A DNA stretch of 58,545 nucleotides from an uncultured Microcaldota archaeon (GTDB lineage: Archaea; Micrarchaeota; Micrarchaeia; Burarchaeales; Fermentimicrarchaeaceae): contig CAISET010000022.1 in assembly GCA_903884505.1 (NCBI GenBank), forward strand, positions 1-58,545. Direction: 5' to 3'. Position 1 is the first letter of the stretch. Every line of letters starts with the position of its first letter. This document shows positions 8,185-16,829 of the stretch, one piece after another. A model generated the notes under the pieces. It made no database searches, was not told the origin of the DNA, and worked only from the letters and a program-made list of their open reading frames with translations. The translations under genes were made by a program, and so were the position numbers.

Positions 8185-9716
8185 GTCCAGAGCCACGGCA
8201 GAAGGTTCGCGAGGAATGCGAGCACGATGAATGCCGCGATGAGGTCCATCGCCTTCGCCCCGAATATTTTCTTTTCCCCTACCATTCCCGAGACGATCCT
8301 GTTTCCGTCGAATGCGGGGATGGGCAGGAGATTAACTATTCCCACGAGGATATTGAGTATGAATGCCAGCGCGAGGAAGTTGAAGACGAAGCCCGGCCAA
8401 TGCTTTCCCCTTGCGGAGAGCTCGCCGACGTAGTCCGAGAACCCGTAGGTGTGCTCGAGCACGCTCACCCCGACCTTGCCATCCGTCCCGGCGCGCAGCA
8501 TGAACGTTCCGGAGTCCGTCACCACCTGCACAAGGTCGCACGCCTTCGTGCCATTGGCCGCGGAAACGAAATCGGAGACCTTCGAAACCCTGGAGCCCCT
8601 CCACGCGAGTATCTTCATCCCGGGGGTGATGAAACCCTGCGCCGAGGAGCCGTTGAGGGTTCCCACGACTTCCACATAGGTCGTCCCCATCTTATCGGTG
8701 GGGTAGGCAGCGAGCATGAGGGACTGGAAGAAAAGGAGAAAGACGAGGAAGATGACTGCGGTCACCAGGTTCGCGGTGGAGCCTGCGACGAGCACGCGGT
8801 TCTGCTTCTCCTGCTCCGCCTTCTGCAGCTTTTTCTCGTCCGGGTCTATGAAAGCGCCTATCGGAATGATGCCGAAGAGGACTATTCCCGCCGATTTTAG
8901 CGGAATCTTCTCTACGCGCGCGAGTATGCCGTGCGCGGACTCGTGGACTACTAATAGGACCGCGAGCGCGAGGATTCCCTCGAAGAACGGGAGGTTAATG
9001 CCCGGGAGCACGGGGGCTGCGCCCGGCCCCTCGGTTGCGAGGATTCCGGTGTTATGGACGCCGCCGACCAATGCCGAAAGGAAGGCTGTGACTGCGAACA
9101 GTATTGTGAATGTCTTTAGCGCCAGGCCCGCTATCCCGGCGAGCGCGAGCCCGCCCACGAGCATGGAGAGGAAGACCATGTAAAAGAGCGCGGCCGAGAG
9201 AAGGGCAAGCGTACTGTCGCTTGCGCCCGATGCCGCGGCAGTCGAGAGGCCTATGCCCTGCGATGATGCCGGGAGGCTTATCAGCTCCAGTATCAGCGGC
9301 GCTGCGGCGGGGAGGATGAGCTGGGAGAAGATTAGCAGGCCGACCATCGAGAAGATGAAGGTCTTCTTGGGAAGCTGCTTGAAGATGAATATGGAGCAGA
9401 GGCCGAACCCCAGCACCGTGCCAAAATCGGCGAACGTGCGCCAGAGCTGAGGGTTCGCCCTTGCGAGCTCATCGAGGATGTCAAGGCCCTTCTTCGTGCG
9501 GATGAGCATCAGGCCGTACTCGCCCTCCAGGCCGAGGAGCCGCTGGATGGAGGAGCCGCAGGCGAGCAGGAGGATGAGAATTGAGAAGACCTTCACGAAC
9601 AGGGCGGGGATGAAGAGGAAGGAGGGCAGGTTGTAGTTCACTAGATAATAGAAGTCGGCTGCAGTAAACAGCGCGATGAGAAATGCGAGCAGCAGTGTGG
9701 CCGTTCTGTGCTTCAT
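8181..9716 (-). CDS. Site-2 protease family membrane metalloprotease (M50) with PDZ domain
   Basis: A 511-aa polytopic membrane protein that should cleave substrates inside the membrane. The zinc-binding HESAH (HExxH) lies near residue 257 in a hydrophobic segment. The third ligand motif is NLLPIPAFDGNRI near the C-terminus, corresponding to the family NxxPxxxxDG. Between them sits a PDZ-like domain (SSAQGFITPGMKILAWRG). The N-terminal part adds several extra transmembrane helices. The TATA box just upstream implies a nearly leaderless mRNA. Such proteases usually process membrane-bound regulators; the substrate is unknown. Confidence 0.9.
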   Translation of the reverse strand: MKHRTATLLLAFLIALFTAADFYYLVNYNLPSFLFIPALFVKVFSILILLLACGSSIQRLLGLEGEYGLMLIRTKKGLDILDELARANPQLWRTFADFGTVLGFGLCSIFIFKQLPKKTFIFSMVGLLIFSQLILPAAAPLILELISLPASSQGIGLSTAAASGASDSTLALLSAALFYMVFLSMLVGGLALAGIAGLALKTFTILFAVTAFLSALVGGVHNTGILATEGPGAAPVLPGINLPFFEGILALAVLLVVHESAHGILARVEKIPLKSAGIVLFGIIPIGAFIDPDEKKLQKAEQEKQNRVLVAGSTANLVTAVIFLVFLLFFQSLMLAAYPTDKMGTTYVEVVGTLNGSSAQGFITPGMKILAWRGSRVSKVSDFVSAANGTKACDLVQVVTDSGTFMLRAGTDGKVGVSVLEHTYGFSDYVGELSARGKHWPGFVFNFLALAFILNILVGIVNLLPIPAFDGNRIVSGMVGEKKIFGAKAMDLIAAFIVLAFLANLLPWLWT

Positions 9717-9736
9717 GGGGGAGTGATTTGCAGTGG

Positions 9737-9749
9737 TATAAATATAAAG
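9737..9749. promoter_or_regulatory. Shared divergent TATA region
   Basis: TATAAATATAAAG reads as a TATA box on both strands. It lies 21 nt from the protease start (9716, minus) and about 45 nt before the aMBF1 start (9794, plus). Confidence 0.55.
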
Positions 9750-9793
9750 CGTTGCAGAATGTTAGGTCGCGTTTTTGGCTTTCGGGTGATTTG

Positions 9794-10267
9794 ATGGGAG
9801 AGTGCGAAGTTTGCGGGGAAAGGGAAGCCGGCTATTACGTGCTTATCGAGGGAGCGAAGCTCTGGGTGTGCGCCGACTGCTCGAGAAGGGGAAAGATTAT
9901 AGCGAGGCCCGCGCCTGCCCCGAAGAAATTCGCGAAGCCTTCTGCCGCGGGAAGGCCGCCTGTTTCCACCGAGCTTGAGCTTGTTCCGGATTATGCGGAG
10001 AAGATTCGCGCTGCGCGGCAGAAGATGAAGCTCGGGATTCACGTTCTTGCCGAGCTTGTGATGGAGAAGCAGTCCTTTTTGGAGCGGGTCGAGGCGGAGA
10101 AGGCGCTGCCCACTGAAACGCTTGCCAAGAGGCTGGAGAAGGCGCTGGGAATCGTGCTGTTCGAGCAGGTGAGCTATGGCGCTTCCAGTGGTGAGAAGAA
10201 GAAATCCGGAGGGCTCACGCTCGGCGATTTGGTTTTCGTGAAGAAGAAAGGGGAGGGGAAGCAGTAA
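9794..10267 (+). CDS. Archaeal multiprotein bridging factor 1 (aMBF1)
   Basis: 157 aa. The N-terminal zinc ribbon has CEVCGE at residues 4-9 and CADC after a strand, and is followed by a flexible Pro/Lys linker. A Cro/C1-type helix-turn-helix (YAEKIRAARQKMKLGIHVLAELVMEKQSFLERVE) and a basic C-terminus complete it. This is the standard layout of archaeal MBF1, which links transcription and translation. The ATG at 9794 follows the strong SD GGGTGAT by 3 nt. The longer upstream frame is promoter sequence. The stop overlaps the FEN1 start (TAATG), so the two are co-translated. Confidence 0.9.
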   Translation: MGECEVCGEREAGYYVLIEGAKLWVCADCSRRGKIIARPAPAPKKFAKPSAAGRPPVSTELELVPDYAEKIRAARQKMKLGIHVLAELVMEKQSFLERVEAEKALPTETLAKRLEKALGIVLFEQVSYGASSGEKKKSGGLTLGDLVFVKKKGEGKQ

Positions 10268-11301
10268 TGGGAGTGGAGCTTGGCGACCTTGCAGTGAAGG
10301 AGCCCGTCTCCCTGGAGCAGCTCGCAGGGAAGAAGGTCGCAATCGATGGGAACAATGCGCTTTACCAGTTCCTCGCGATTATCAGGCAGAGGGATGGGAC
10401 CCCGCTGCTGGACTCGAAAGGAAGAGTGACGTCGCATCTGTCCGGGCTATTCTATCGCACGGCAAGGCTGGTTGAGGCGAAAGTCAAGCCAATCTATGTC
10501 TTTGATGGCGAGCCTCCGAAGATGAAGAGAAGGACGCTGGATGAACGCAGAGCGATTCGCAGCGAGGCAAAGGAGAGATGGGAGGCTGCGCTGAAGGAGG
10601 GGAATTTGGCGGAGGCGCGGACTGCTGCGATGGCGTCCAGCAGGCTGACCCGGGAGATGGTTGGGGATTCAAAGAGGCTGCTTGAGATTATGGGGATTCC
10701 CTGGGTGCAGGCACCGCAGGAAGGCGAGGCGCAGGCAGCCGAGATGTGCATCAAAGGGGACGTGTGGGCGAGCGCGTCGCAGGATTTTGACTCGCTTCTT
10801 CTCGGTGCGCCGAGGCTCATCCGGAACCTTACCCTGAGCGGGCGGAGGAAATTGCCGGGAAGGGACGATTATGCGGAAGTCGTTCCTGAGATTATTGAGC
10901 TGGATAAGACGCTTTCCTCGCTTGGGCTCTCGCGCGAACAATTGATTTGGATTGGCATTTTGACGGGAACTGACTTCAACAAGGGGGTTAAGGGAATCGG
11001 GCCGAAGAAGGCGCTCAAACTAGTGAAGGAGTGCAAATCCCTTGAGGAAGCGGTCCAGAAAGCGGGCGGGGCTGAGCTTTTCGAGGTTGAGCCGCGCGAG
11101 CTTGAGGATTATTTCCTGCACCCGAAAGTAATTGGGGACTATTCTCTTGAGCTGAAGGTGCCTGAGCTGAAGCCGCTTATTGATTTCCTTGTGCTTGAGC
11201 ATGACTTTTCGAAGGAAAGGGTGGAGGGCTCTGCCAAGGCTTATATCGAGGCGATGACGGAGACGGCGCAGCAGTCCAAGCTGGGCGAGTGGTTCAGGTG
11301 A
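10267..11301 (+). CDS. fen: Flap endonuclease 1
   Basis: 344-aa structure-specific nuclease that removes 5' flaps in Okazaki fragment maturation and repair. N-terminal and internal nuclease motifs carry the metal-binding acids (AIDGNN, YVFDGEPP, EGEAQAA, SQDFDSLL, GTDFNKG), followed by the helix-hairpin-helix GVKGIGPKKALKLVK. It ends in a PCNA-interacting PIP box, QQSKLGEWF, near residues 335-343. The start overlaps the aMBF1 stop. A second PIP-like sequence lies downstream of the stop (see separate feature). Confidence 0.96.
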   Translation: MGVELGDLAVKEPVSLEQLAGKKVAIDGNNALYQFLAIIRQRDGTPLLDSKGRVTSHLSGLFYRTARLVEAKVKPIYVFDGEPPKMKRRTLDERRAIRSEAKERWEAALKEGNLAEARTAAMASSRLTREMVGDSKRLLEIMGIPWVQAPQEGEAQAAEMCIKGDVWASASQDFDSLLLGAPRLIRNLTLSGRRKLPGRDDYAEVVPEIIELDKTLSSLGLSREQLIWIGILTGTDFNKGVKGIGPKKALKLVKECKSLEEAVQKAGGAELFEVEPRELEDYFLHPKVIGDYSLELKVPELKPLIDFLVLEHDFSKERVEGSAKAYIEAMTETAQQSKLGEWFR

Positions 11302-11327
11302 GCGCTGAATTCGGGAGCAGGGGCGCG

Positions 11328-11360
11328 CGGCAAATCGGGCTGAGTGAATGGTTCAGGTGA
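11328..11360 (+). pseudogene. Orphan PIP-box coding fragment after FEN1
   Basis: The DNA reads R-Q-I-G-L-S-E-W-F-R-stop, a perfect PIP pattern (Q-x-x-L-x-x-W-F), in a different frame from FEN1. A 16-nt stretch TGGTTCAGGTGAGCGC is identical at 11290-11305 (true FEN1 end) and 11349-11364, 59 nt apart. This looks like a tandem duplication of the FEN1 3' end followed by a frameshift. Confidence 0.55.
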
Positions 11361-11411
11361 GCGCAAAGCCTGAGGGCAATTGCTGGCAGCAGGTTAGAGT
11401 GGGTGGTCCGG

Positions 11412-11945
11412 TTGAGCATTGATATCCTGATTCTGGTGCTGCAAATCCTGTTCATGCTGGCAGGCTGCGCAGTCGCGTTTTTCTTCCTATTCTCCTGCCT
11501 TTCCTTCCTTTATGGCGCGCCGTTTGTCACGAGCGACAGGCGGGCGGTGGATGCTGCGCTGAAGCTGGCGAAGCTGAAGAAGGATGAATGGTTCTATGAT
11601 TTGGGAAGCGGTGATGGCCGCGTGGTTCTTGCTGCTAGCAAGCTGGGGGCGAAGGCGGTTGGAGTTGAGATAAATCCGTTTCTCTGGCTTTTGGGCGCAT
11701 GCCGTTCAGTGCTCTCTGGAAGGAAGGCGAACTTCCTTCTCCAGAGTTTTTACGATGTTGATTTGAGGGATGCGGATGTCGTGTTTGTTTATACCTGGCA
11801 GGGGACGAATGAGAAATTGGAGGGGAAATTGAGGAGGGAGCTGAAGAAAGGGGCGCGAGTTGTTTCGCACCGATTCACATTCCCCGGCTGGAAGCCTGCT
11901 GCGAAGGATGATGAGCGCAAGCTTTTATTGTATGTGAAGGAATAG
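11412..11945 (+). CDS. Membrane-anchored class I SAM-dependent methyltransferase
   Basis: About 177 aa. An N-terminal transmembrane helix (roughly residues 1-30) is followed by a Rossmann methyltransferase core with motif I YDLGSGDGRVV and motif II acid AVGVEINP. Later come VVFVYTWQG and a final strand before the C-terminus. Small archaeal proteins of this type are usually annotated as methyltransferases of unknown substrate. The TTG at 11412 has GGGTGGT 4-5 nt upstream; a GTG at 11403 is the alternative. It precedes the HPS-RraA fusion by 17 nt and is probably co-transcribed with it. Confidence 0.75.
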   Translation: MSIDILILVLQILFMLAGCAVAFFFLFSCLSFLYGAPFVTSDRRAVDAALKLAKLKKDEWFYDLGSGDGRVVLAASKLGAKAVGVEINPFLWLLGACRSVLSGRKANFLLQSFYDVDLRDADVVFVYTWQGTNEKLEGKLRRELKKGARVVSHRFTFPGWKPAAKDDERKLLLYVKE

Positions 11946-11962
11946 AATGGCGGTCGATTCTG

Positions 11963-13243
11963 ATGGCTTATTTGCAGGTAGCGCTCGATTTCGTTGATTT
12001 GGAGAGGGCACTGAAAGCGGCTGAGGAGGCGGTGAGAGGAGGAGCCGACTGGCTGGAGGCGGGAACGCCGCTCATCAAAAGCGAAGGGATGGAGGCGGTG
12101 AGGGAACTGAAGAAGAGATTTCCCTCCAAGGTGATTGTTGCTGACATGAAGACAATGGACACGGGCGCGCTTGAAACTGAGATGGCATGCAAGAGCGGGG
12201 CGGATGTCGTTGCGGTCCTTGCTGTTGCAGATGACAAGACCATCAGGGAGGCGGTTGCCGCTGCGAGAAGGTATGGCGCGCGGGTGATGGTGGATTTGCT
12301 CGGAGTGGAGAAGCCGATTGATAGGGCGAAGCAGCTTGAGAAGCTTGGTGTCGGCCTAATCTGCGCGCACGCTGGGATAGACCAGCAAATGGTCGGGATG
12401 ACTTCTACTGAGATGGCTGCGGAATTGGGAAGAAAGGTGAAGGCGAAGATTGCGGTTGCTGGAGGAATCAATACGGAGAATATCGCTGAGGCTGCGAAAT
12501 ATTGCGAGGTAGTGATTATTGGCGGCGCGATTACGAAGGCTGCGAAGGCCGATGAGGCTGTCCGCGATTTGAAGAAGGCGATGAGGAGCGGAAAAGCCGT
12601 GAAGAGCGAATTGTACAAGAGATATGGGGAAAAGGATTTGGCGAAAGTTTTCCTCAAGATTTCCACGCCAAACCTATCCGATGCGATGCAGCACCGCGGG
12701 GAGATTATCGGGGTGAAGAATCTCTTTGGTCTGAAGTTTGCAGGCCCTGCGCTAACCGTAAGAACCTATGACGGCGATTGGGCAAAGCCTGTTGAGGCGC
12801 TGGAGAAAGCAGAGCCGGGAACGGTTATTGTTGTTGATGCGCAGGGGGGAAAGAAGGCGGTCTGGGGGGAGTTGGCCGGGAATTCTGCAATTGTAAGGAA
12901 GATTGCGGGAGTGGTCATAGATGGCGCTGTCCGAGATGTGGATGAGATTAGGAAATTGAAATTGCCGGTCTGCGCCAGGAATGTTTCTTCTGCTTCCGGA
13001 GACCCGAAGGGCTGGGGAGAAATAGGGCCTGAGATTGTTTGCGGAGGAGTGAAGGTGCGGAGCGGGGACTGGGTTGTCGGGGATGAGAATGGGATAGTTG
13101 TTGTTCCTGCGGAAGAGGCGGTTGAGATGGCGAACCGCGGCCTCGATGTGCTGGAGAGGGAGAACAGGCTGAGGGCAGAAATCCGCAGGGGGAAGACTCT
13201 TTCTGAAGTCGCCTATTTGAAGAAATGGGAGAAGGTTGGATGA
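11963..13243 (+). CDS. Bifunctional 3-hexulose-6-phosphate synthase / RraA-like protein
   Basis: 426-aa fusion. Residues about 1-210 form an OMP-decarboxylase-type barrel with the HPS signature DMKTMDTG near residue 61 and the phosphate-binding end AVAGGINTENI. Residues about 222-426 are an RraA/aldolase-like domain with PALTVRTYDGD and the GAVRDVDEI signature. In archaea lacking an oxidative pentose pathway, HPS run in reverse makes ribulose 5-phosphate from hexulose 6-phosphate and releases formaldehyde, feeding nucleotide synthesis. The same fusion occurs in other archaea. The RraA part has an uncertain role. The stop overlaps the next gene (ATGA). Confidence 0.9.
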   Translation: MAYLQVALDFVDLERALKAAEEAVRGGADWLEAGTPLIKSEGMEAVRELKKRFPSKVIVADMKTMDTGALETEMACKSGADVVAVLAVADDKTIREAVAAARRYGARVMVDLLGVEKPIDRAKQLEKLGVGLICAHAGIDQQMVGMTSTEMAAELGRKVKAKIAVAGGINTENIAEAAKYCEVVIIGGAITKAAKADEAVRDLKKAMRSGKAVKSELYKRYGEKDLAKVFLKISTPNLSDAMQHRGEIIGVKNLFGLKFAGPALTVRTYDGDWAKPVEALEKAEPGTVIVVDAQGGKKAVWGELAGNSAIVRKIAGVVIDGAVRDVDEIRKLKLPVCARNVSSASGDPKGWGEIGPEIVCGGVKVRSGDWVVGDENGIVVVPAEEAVEMANRGLDVLERENRLRAEIRRGKTLSEVAYLKKWEKVG

Positions 13244-14028
13244 GCGGGCTTGCGGAAACTTATGGCAGGACGCGCACGGATACGGATTATTTCACCAAAC
13301 TTGCGAAGCGCTACATCAAAACTGGCGATTCAGTGGTTGATGTGGGCTGCGGGGCAGGCAACTACTTCCAACTTCTTAGGGAGCTGGTGGGAAAGAAGGG
13401 CGCGGTCTGGGCTGCAGAGCCCAACGAGGAGATGTTTGCCGCTGCAAAGAAGGAGGCGGGCAGGTTCGGTGTGAAGATTTACAGGAGGAAAACCGAGCAG
13501 CTGTCCTCCCTCGGGAAAAAATTTGACGTTGTTTTTGCGAGCCTTTCGCTCCAGTTCTGCGGAAATGACAAGGCATTTTCGGAGCTGCGGAAATCGGTGA
13601 AGCGGGGAGGGCTTCTTCTGTTTGTAATCCCGACCAAGCGCGATGGGATTACGAGCGCGGATTCGGAACGGAGCAGGAAATTCAGGGAGTTTTTTTACGC
13701 TGGAATGAGAACGGGCCTGAAGGAGAGGAACCTTCCCCCGAAATTTGATTTCGCCTACGTTTGCGGCCGGGGAAAGGAATTCAGGCGCCTTCTTTCCGCC
13801 CACGGGTTCAGAAGTTTGCGCTGGAACGAGGCGCCGAGCGGAAAAGCGGGCCTGGAAGGCATGCTGAAGTACTATGTCATTCCGTGGCGCAGCGAAAAAA
13901 TCATCCCCGGTGTGAAGTTCAAGGATAGATACGAGATCATCACTGCAGCGCTGAAGCATGCTTTTGCCAGGTATCCGAAATTCGTTGTAACGCGCTATCA
14001 CTTGGCCTGCGCTGCGCGGCGGATTTAG
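13240..14028 (+). CDS. Class I SAM-dependent methyltransferase
   Basis: 262 aa starting in the ATGA overlap with the HPS-RraA fusion. Motif I is VVDVGCGAGNYFQLL, motif II AAEPNEEMFAAAKKEA and motif IV FDVVFASLSLQFCG, followed by a kinase-like-free methyltransferase C-terminus with LRKSVKRGGLLLFVIP. It resembles the UbiE/BioC type; the substrate cannot be told from sequence. The tight coupling to the pentose-synthesis fusion suggests a shared operon but not necessarily shared chemistry. It converges on the SAM synthetase gene with a 4-nt overlap. Confidence 0.85.
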   Translation: MSGLAETYGRTRTDTDYFTKLAKRYIKTGDSVVDVGCGAGNYFQLLRELVGKKGAVWAAEPNEEMFAAAKKEAGRFGVKIYRRKTEQLSSLGKKFDVVFASLSLQFCGNDKAFSELRKSVKRGGLLLFVIPTKRDGITSADSERSRKFREFFYAGMRTGLKERNLPPKFDFAYVCGRGKEFRRLLSAHGFRSLRWNEAPSGKAGLEGMLKYYVIPWRSEKIIPGVKFKDRYEIITAALKHAFARYPKFVVTRYHLACAARRI

Positions 14029-15194
14029 GCTACGGGTATCTTCCCGTGGGCGAGCTCGTCGATGAACTTGTCAAGGTGGTCGAACTCGTGCTCAACCACC
14101 GCATCGACCTTGTGCCTCAGCCCGTGGACATCAAGCCCGTTCTCGTGCGAGAGCTGCACCGCGACTATGTGCGGGTGGTCAACCGGCTTCCCTATCTGGG
14201 AGACGAGCCAGACATAGACCTCATCCACGTTCCCGAGCTCAGTGTGTATCTTCTCCGCGAGCCGGTAGGAAAGGAGGTTATAGATTTTCCCGATGTGGGA
14301 GACGGGGTTCTTGCCTGCTGCGGCTTCGCTGGAGCCGGGCCGGTTGAGCGGGATGATGCCGTGCACGCGGTTGCCCCTTCCGACCTGGCCGCAGTCCCCG
14401 TCCTCCGCGGAAGTTCCGAGAAGGGTGAGGTAGGTGCCGTTGATTCCACGGCCCCTGATGTCGAGCGTGTTCATGTCGAGCGAGACCGTCTTGTGGGTTT
14501 TTGAGCGGAGGAAGGCGAGGCCTGCTGCCTGTATCTCCTCCTTGCGGCGGAAGTATGCGCTCTCGCTGTCTATGAAGCGCTCAACGAGGCCCATCGCGAC
14601 CGTGAAGTTAAGGCTGTCCCCGGTCCTGAGGCCCATCACCTTTATGTCCTCACCGCTCTCAGGGAATTTACTCTTGAAGTCGTGCGAGTTGTAGAATCGC
14701 TCCAGCTCCAGGACGAGCCTCTCCGTCTCGCTCATCGGCGCATAGCCTACCGCGGCCGAGGTGTCGTTCGCGGGGAGGAACTTGCCGCTCTTCCTGTTGA
14801 ATATGTCGGAAAGCTCGGCCGAGCCGGGCTTCATCTCGTTCTGGAAGCTGACATGGACGTTGGGGTCCACGAAGCGCATGTTCCCCTTGAACCACTTGTG
14901 CGCAGCGCCTTCCGCTATCGCCTTTATGTCAATGGTCTTGCCTTCCATGCCGTATGCGGCGCGGTCCCCGTAGACCAGCTTCATCGGCTCGCGCATCTCG
15001 CCGCCCCCGAACCTGTGCTCAACGCGGCCCGCGACGAGAAGGGACTTGTCCGCGTTGTGGTGGAGGATGGCACCGAACTCCTTCATGTAGGCCCTGCAGA
15101 GTTCCACGGAAATTTCGTTCATGATGAAATCGCAGATGGTGTCGGGGTGGCCGATTCCCTTCCTCTCGACCACCTCGACCTGCCGCTTGTGCAT
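14025..15194 (-). CDS. mat: S-adenosylmethionine synthetase, archaeal type
   Basis: 389 aa. Makes S-adenosylmethionine from methionine and ATP. This is the archaeal family, not the bacterial MetK: it starts with VEVVERKGIGHPDTICD and contains GRGNRVHGIIPLNRPGSSEA and GKNPVSHIGKIYN, which are diagnostic. It is cytosolic and supplies the methyl donor for the two methyltransferases encoded next to it on the opposite strand. The start lacks a clear SD. A TTTAAAAA element at 15264-15271, shared with the divergent PrsW gene, may serve as promoter. Confidence 0.96.
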   Translation of the reverse strand: MHKRQVEVVERKGIGHPDTICDFIMNEISVELCRAYMKEFGAILHHNADKSLLVAGRVEHRFGGGEMREPMKLVYGDRAAYGMEGKTIDIKAIAEGAAHKWFKGNMRFVDPNVHVSFQNEMKPGSAELSDIFNRKSGKFLPANDTSAAVGYAPMSETERLVLELERFYNSHDFKSKFPESGEDIKVMGLRTGDSLNFTVAMGLVERFIDSESAYFRRKEEIQAAGLAFLRSKTHKTVSLDMNTLDIRGRGINGTYLTLLGTSAEDGDCGQVGRGNRVHGIIPLNRPGSSEAAAGKNPVSHIGKIYNLLSYRLAEKIHTELGNVDEVYVWLVSQIGKPVDHPHIVAVQLSHENGLDVHGLRHKVDAVVEHEFDHLDKFIDELAHGKIPVA

Positions 15195-15263
15195 CGGCGG
15201 CGCGTGAACTTGCTCTAGCGTTATGTTCCTCGTTGAATCACCGCTATGCTTTTGCAGGGAGGA

Positions 15264-15271
15264 TTTAAAAA
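15264..15271. promoter_or_regulatory. TATA-like element between SAM synthetase and PrsW genes
   Basis: TTTAAAAA lies 21-28 nt before the PrsW start at 15292 and about 70 nt before the minus-strand SAM synthetase start. Confidence 0.45.
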
Positions 15272-15291
15272 GCAGGGGAGAAATCTATGCC

Positions 15292-16785
15292 ATGCGGAAA
15301 ATGATGGCGCTTCTGGCGCTTCTTGCGTTCGCCTGGGTTGCTGCCGCCGCATTGGAGCAGGGGCAGGGGCTCGCGAACGGCTCGTTCGCGAACGATTCGC
15401 TGCAGGTGCAGATGTCGCTTAACAGGACGACGGTTTTTGAGGAATCGCCCTCAGCGGTCGCGCTCTCGGTAACAGTCCAGAACCCGTCCGATTCAAACCT
15501 CGAGGTCTGGTTCGCCGTCTATGACAAGGACAACGAGGAGTGGAAGGTCATTGAGAAGATTGGCGACGTGCCCGCAAGGGGAAGGGCGACCCTCGGCTAC
15601 AATGCGAGCTTCCAGTATACGGGAATCAGCGAAGAGGAGACGCAGATTGCAATCATAGGTGAGATGGACGGGAGGGTGGTCGGCAGGACCTTCTCAGTCC
15701 TTGAGCAGTGGGAGATTTACGAGGGGTATTTGAAGGGAGGGCTCAGCGGGATTGCGCTCATCGCCGTGCCTGTTGCGAGCCTCGTGCTCCTTGCGCTGCT
15801 TGCCTTCTCGGTGCTCGTTGCGCGGAGCAGGAGGAGGAAGCCGAAGGAGGGCGATGAGTATACCCTGAAGACGCTTTTCTTCCCGCACATAAGCGGGAGG
15901 CCGCTCGGCGAGCTGCTGGCGGACCTGGTGATAAACCCCATCTTCTGGCTCGTGGAGGCTGCGTGCGGGTTCGTGCTCGTGATGATAATACTGGTCTCTT
16001 CGCTGGTTTCCATCCAGACCGATATTGCGCTGCTCGTATTCGTCATCGGGGGGCTGGTCTGCTGGCTCATGCCCTTCATATACCTCACCGTTGCCTGGAC
16101 GCTGGACGTCTGGGATAGGGAGCCGCTCAGGTTCATCGCCTCGCTCTTCATGTGGGGGATTCTTGCCGCTTTCGTCGCATTCTGGGTGAACACCGCCATT
16201 GATCTTGCCCTGGGCCTGTTCCTCGGAGGGTTTGTCGGGATCCTTACCGCCATATTCGTTGCGCCGGTCGTTGAGGAGCTTTTAAAGGGGTCCGGGGTGC
16301 TTCTTGCGAGCGGGCACCATGAGATGAAGAATACCTACGACGGGCTGCTTTACGGGTTCGCGGCGGGCGTAGGGTTCGCCGCGATTGAGAACTGGTTGTA
16401 CTTCGCCGTCCAGAACAACCCCGCATCTGCCGGCGGGATAGGCGGCTGGATTTTCCTCGTGACCTACCGCTCGCTCTTCAATTCGCTAGGGCACGGGTGG
16501 TTCACCGCGAGCACGGGCGCGGTCATCGGGTTCATGAAGGGAAGGAAGAGCCTGAAGAGGTATGCCGTCTTCGGATTCGTCCCGGGCGTGCTCATCGCGA
16601 TTGCGCTGCATGCGACATTCAACTTCTTCGCGGTAGTGGATGCGGTCGTGGAGCTTGTCACGCAGGTTCCCATATTCATCTTCAACCCCCTGCTCGTGAT
16701 AGTTGTGACTGCCATCTACCTTTGCATAATGGCGCTTGGGCTGCTTGAGTCGCGCGGGAAGACCATGGAAGATGCGCAGGGGTAG
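15292..16785 (+). CDS. PrsW-family intramembrane protease with extracellular domain
   Basis: 497 aa. A signal peptide (MRKMMALLALLAFAWVAAAA) leads into a roughly 130-residue extracellular beta domain with several N-glycosylation sequons (about 20-150). A transmembrane helix, a basic linker (SRRRKPKEG) and a C-terminal polytopic domain follow. The latter has the PrsW signatures APVVEELLKG near residue 325, GFAAGVGFAAIEN, HGWFTAS and ALHATFNF, which carry the Glu and His residues of the active site. PrsW relatives cleave membrane-bound regulators such as anti-sigma factors in bacteria; the archaeal substrate is unknown. The ATG at 15292 fits the TATA box; the frame is open further upstream without support. 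Confidence 0.88.
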   Translation: MRKMMALLALLAFAWVAAAALEQGQGLANGSFANDSLQVQMSLNRTTVFEESPSAVALSVTVQNPSDSNLEVWFAVYDKDNEEWKVIEKIGDVPARGRATLGYNASFQYTGISEEETQIAIIGEMDGRVVGRTFSVLEQWEIYEGYLKGGLSGIALIAVPVASLVLLALLAFSVLVARSRRRKPKEGDEYTLKTLFFPHISGRPLGELLADLVINPIFWLVEAACGFVLVMIILVSSLVSIQTDIALLVFVIGGLVCWLMPFIYLTVAWTLDVWDREPLRFIASLFMWGILAAFVAFWVNTAIDLALGLFLGGFVGILTAIFVAPVVEELLKGSGVLLASGHHEMKNTYDGLLYGFAAGVGFAAIENWLYFAVQNNPASAGGIGGWIFLVTYRSLFNSLGHGWFTASTGAVIGFMKGRKSLKRYAVFGFVPGVLIAIALHATFNFFAVVDAVVELVTQVPIFIFNPLLVIVVTAIYLCIMALGLLESRGKTMEDAQG

Positions 16786-16789
16786 AAGG

Positions 16790-16796
16790 TATAAAA
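16790..16796 (+). promoter_or_regulatory. TATA box of purB
   Basis: TATAAAA lies 34-40 nt before the purB ATG at 16830, with the SD GGGGTG at 16819-16824. Confidence 0.6.
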
Positions 16797-16829
16797 GGCG
16801 CGCGACCTGAATTGATTCGGGGTGTTCCT

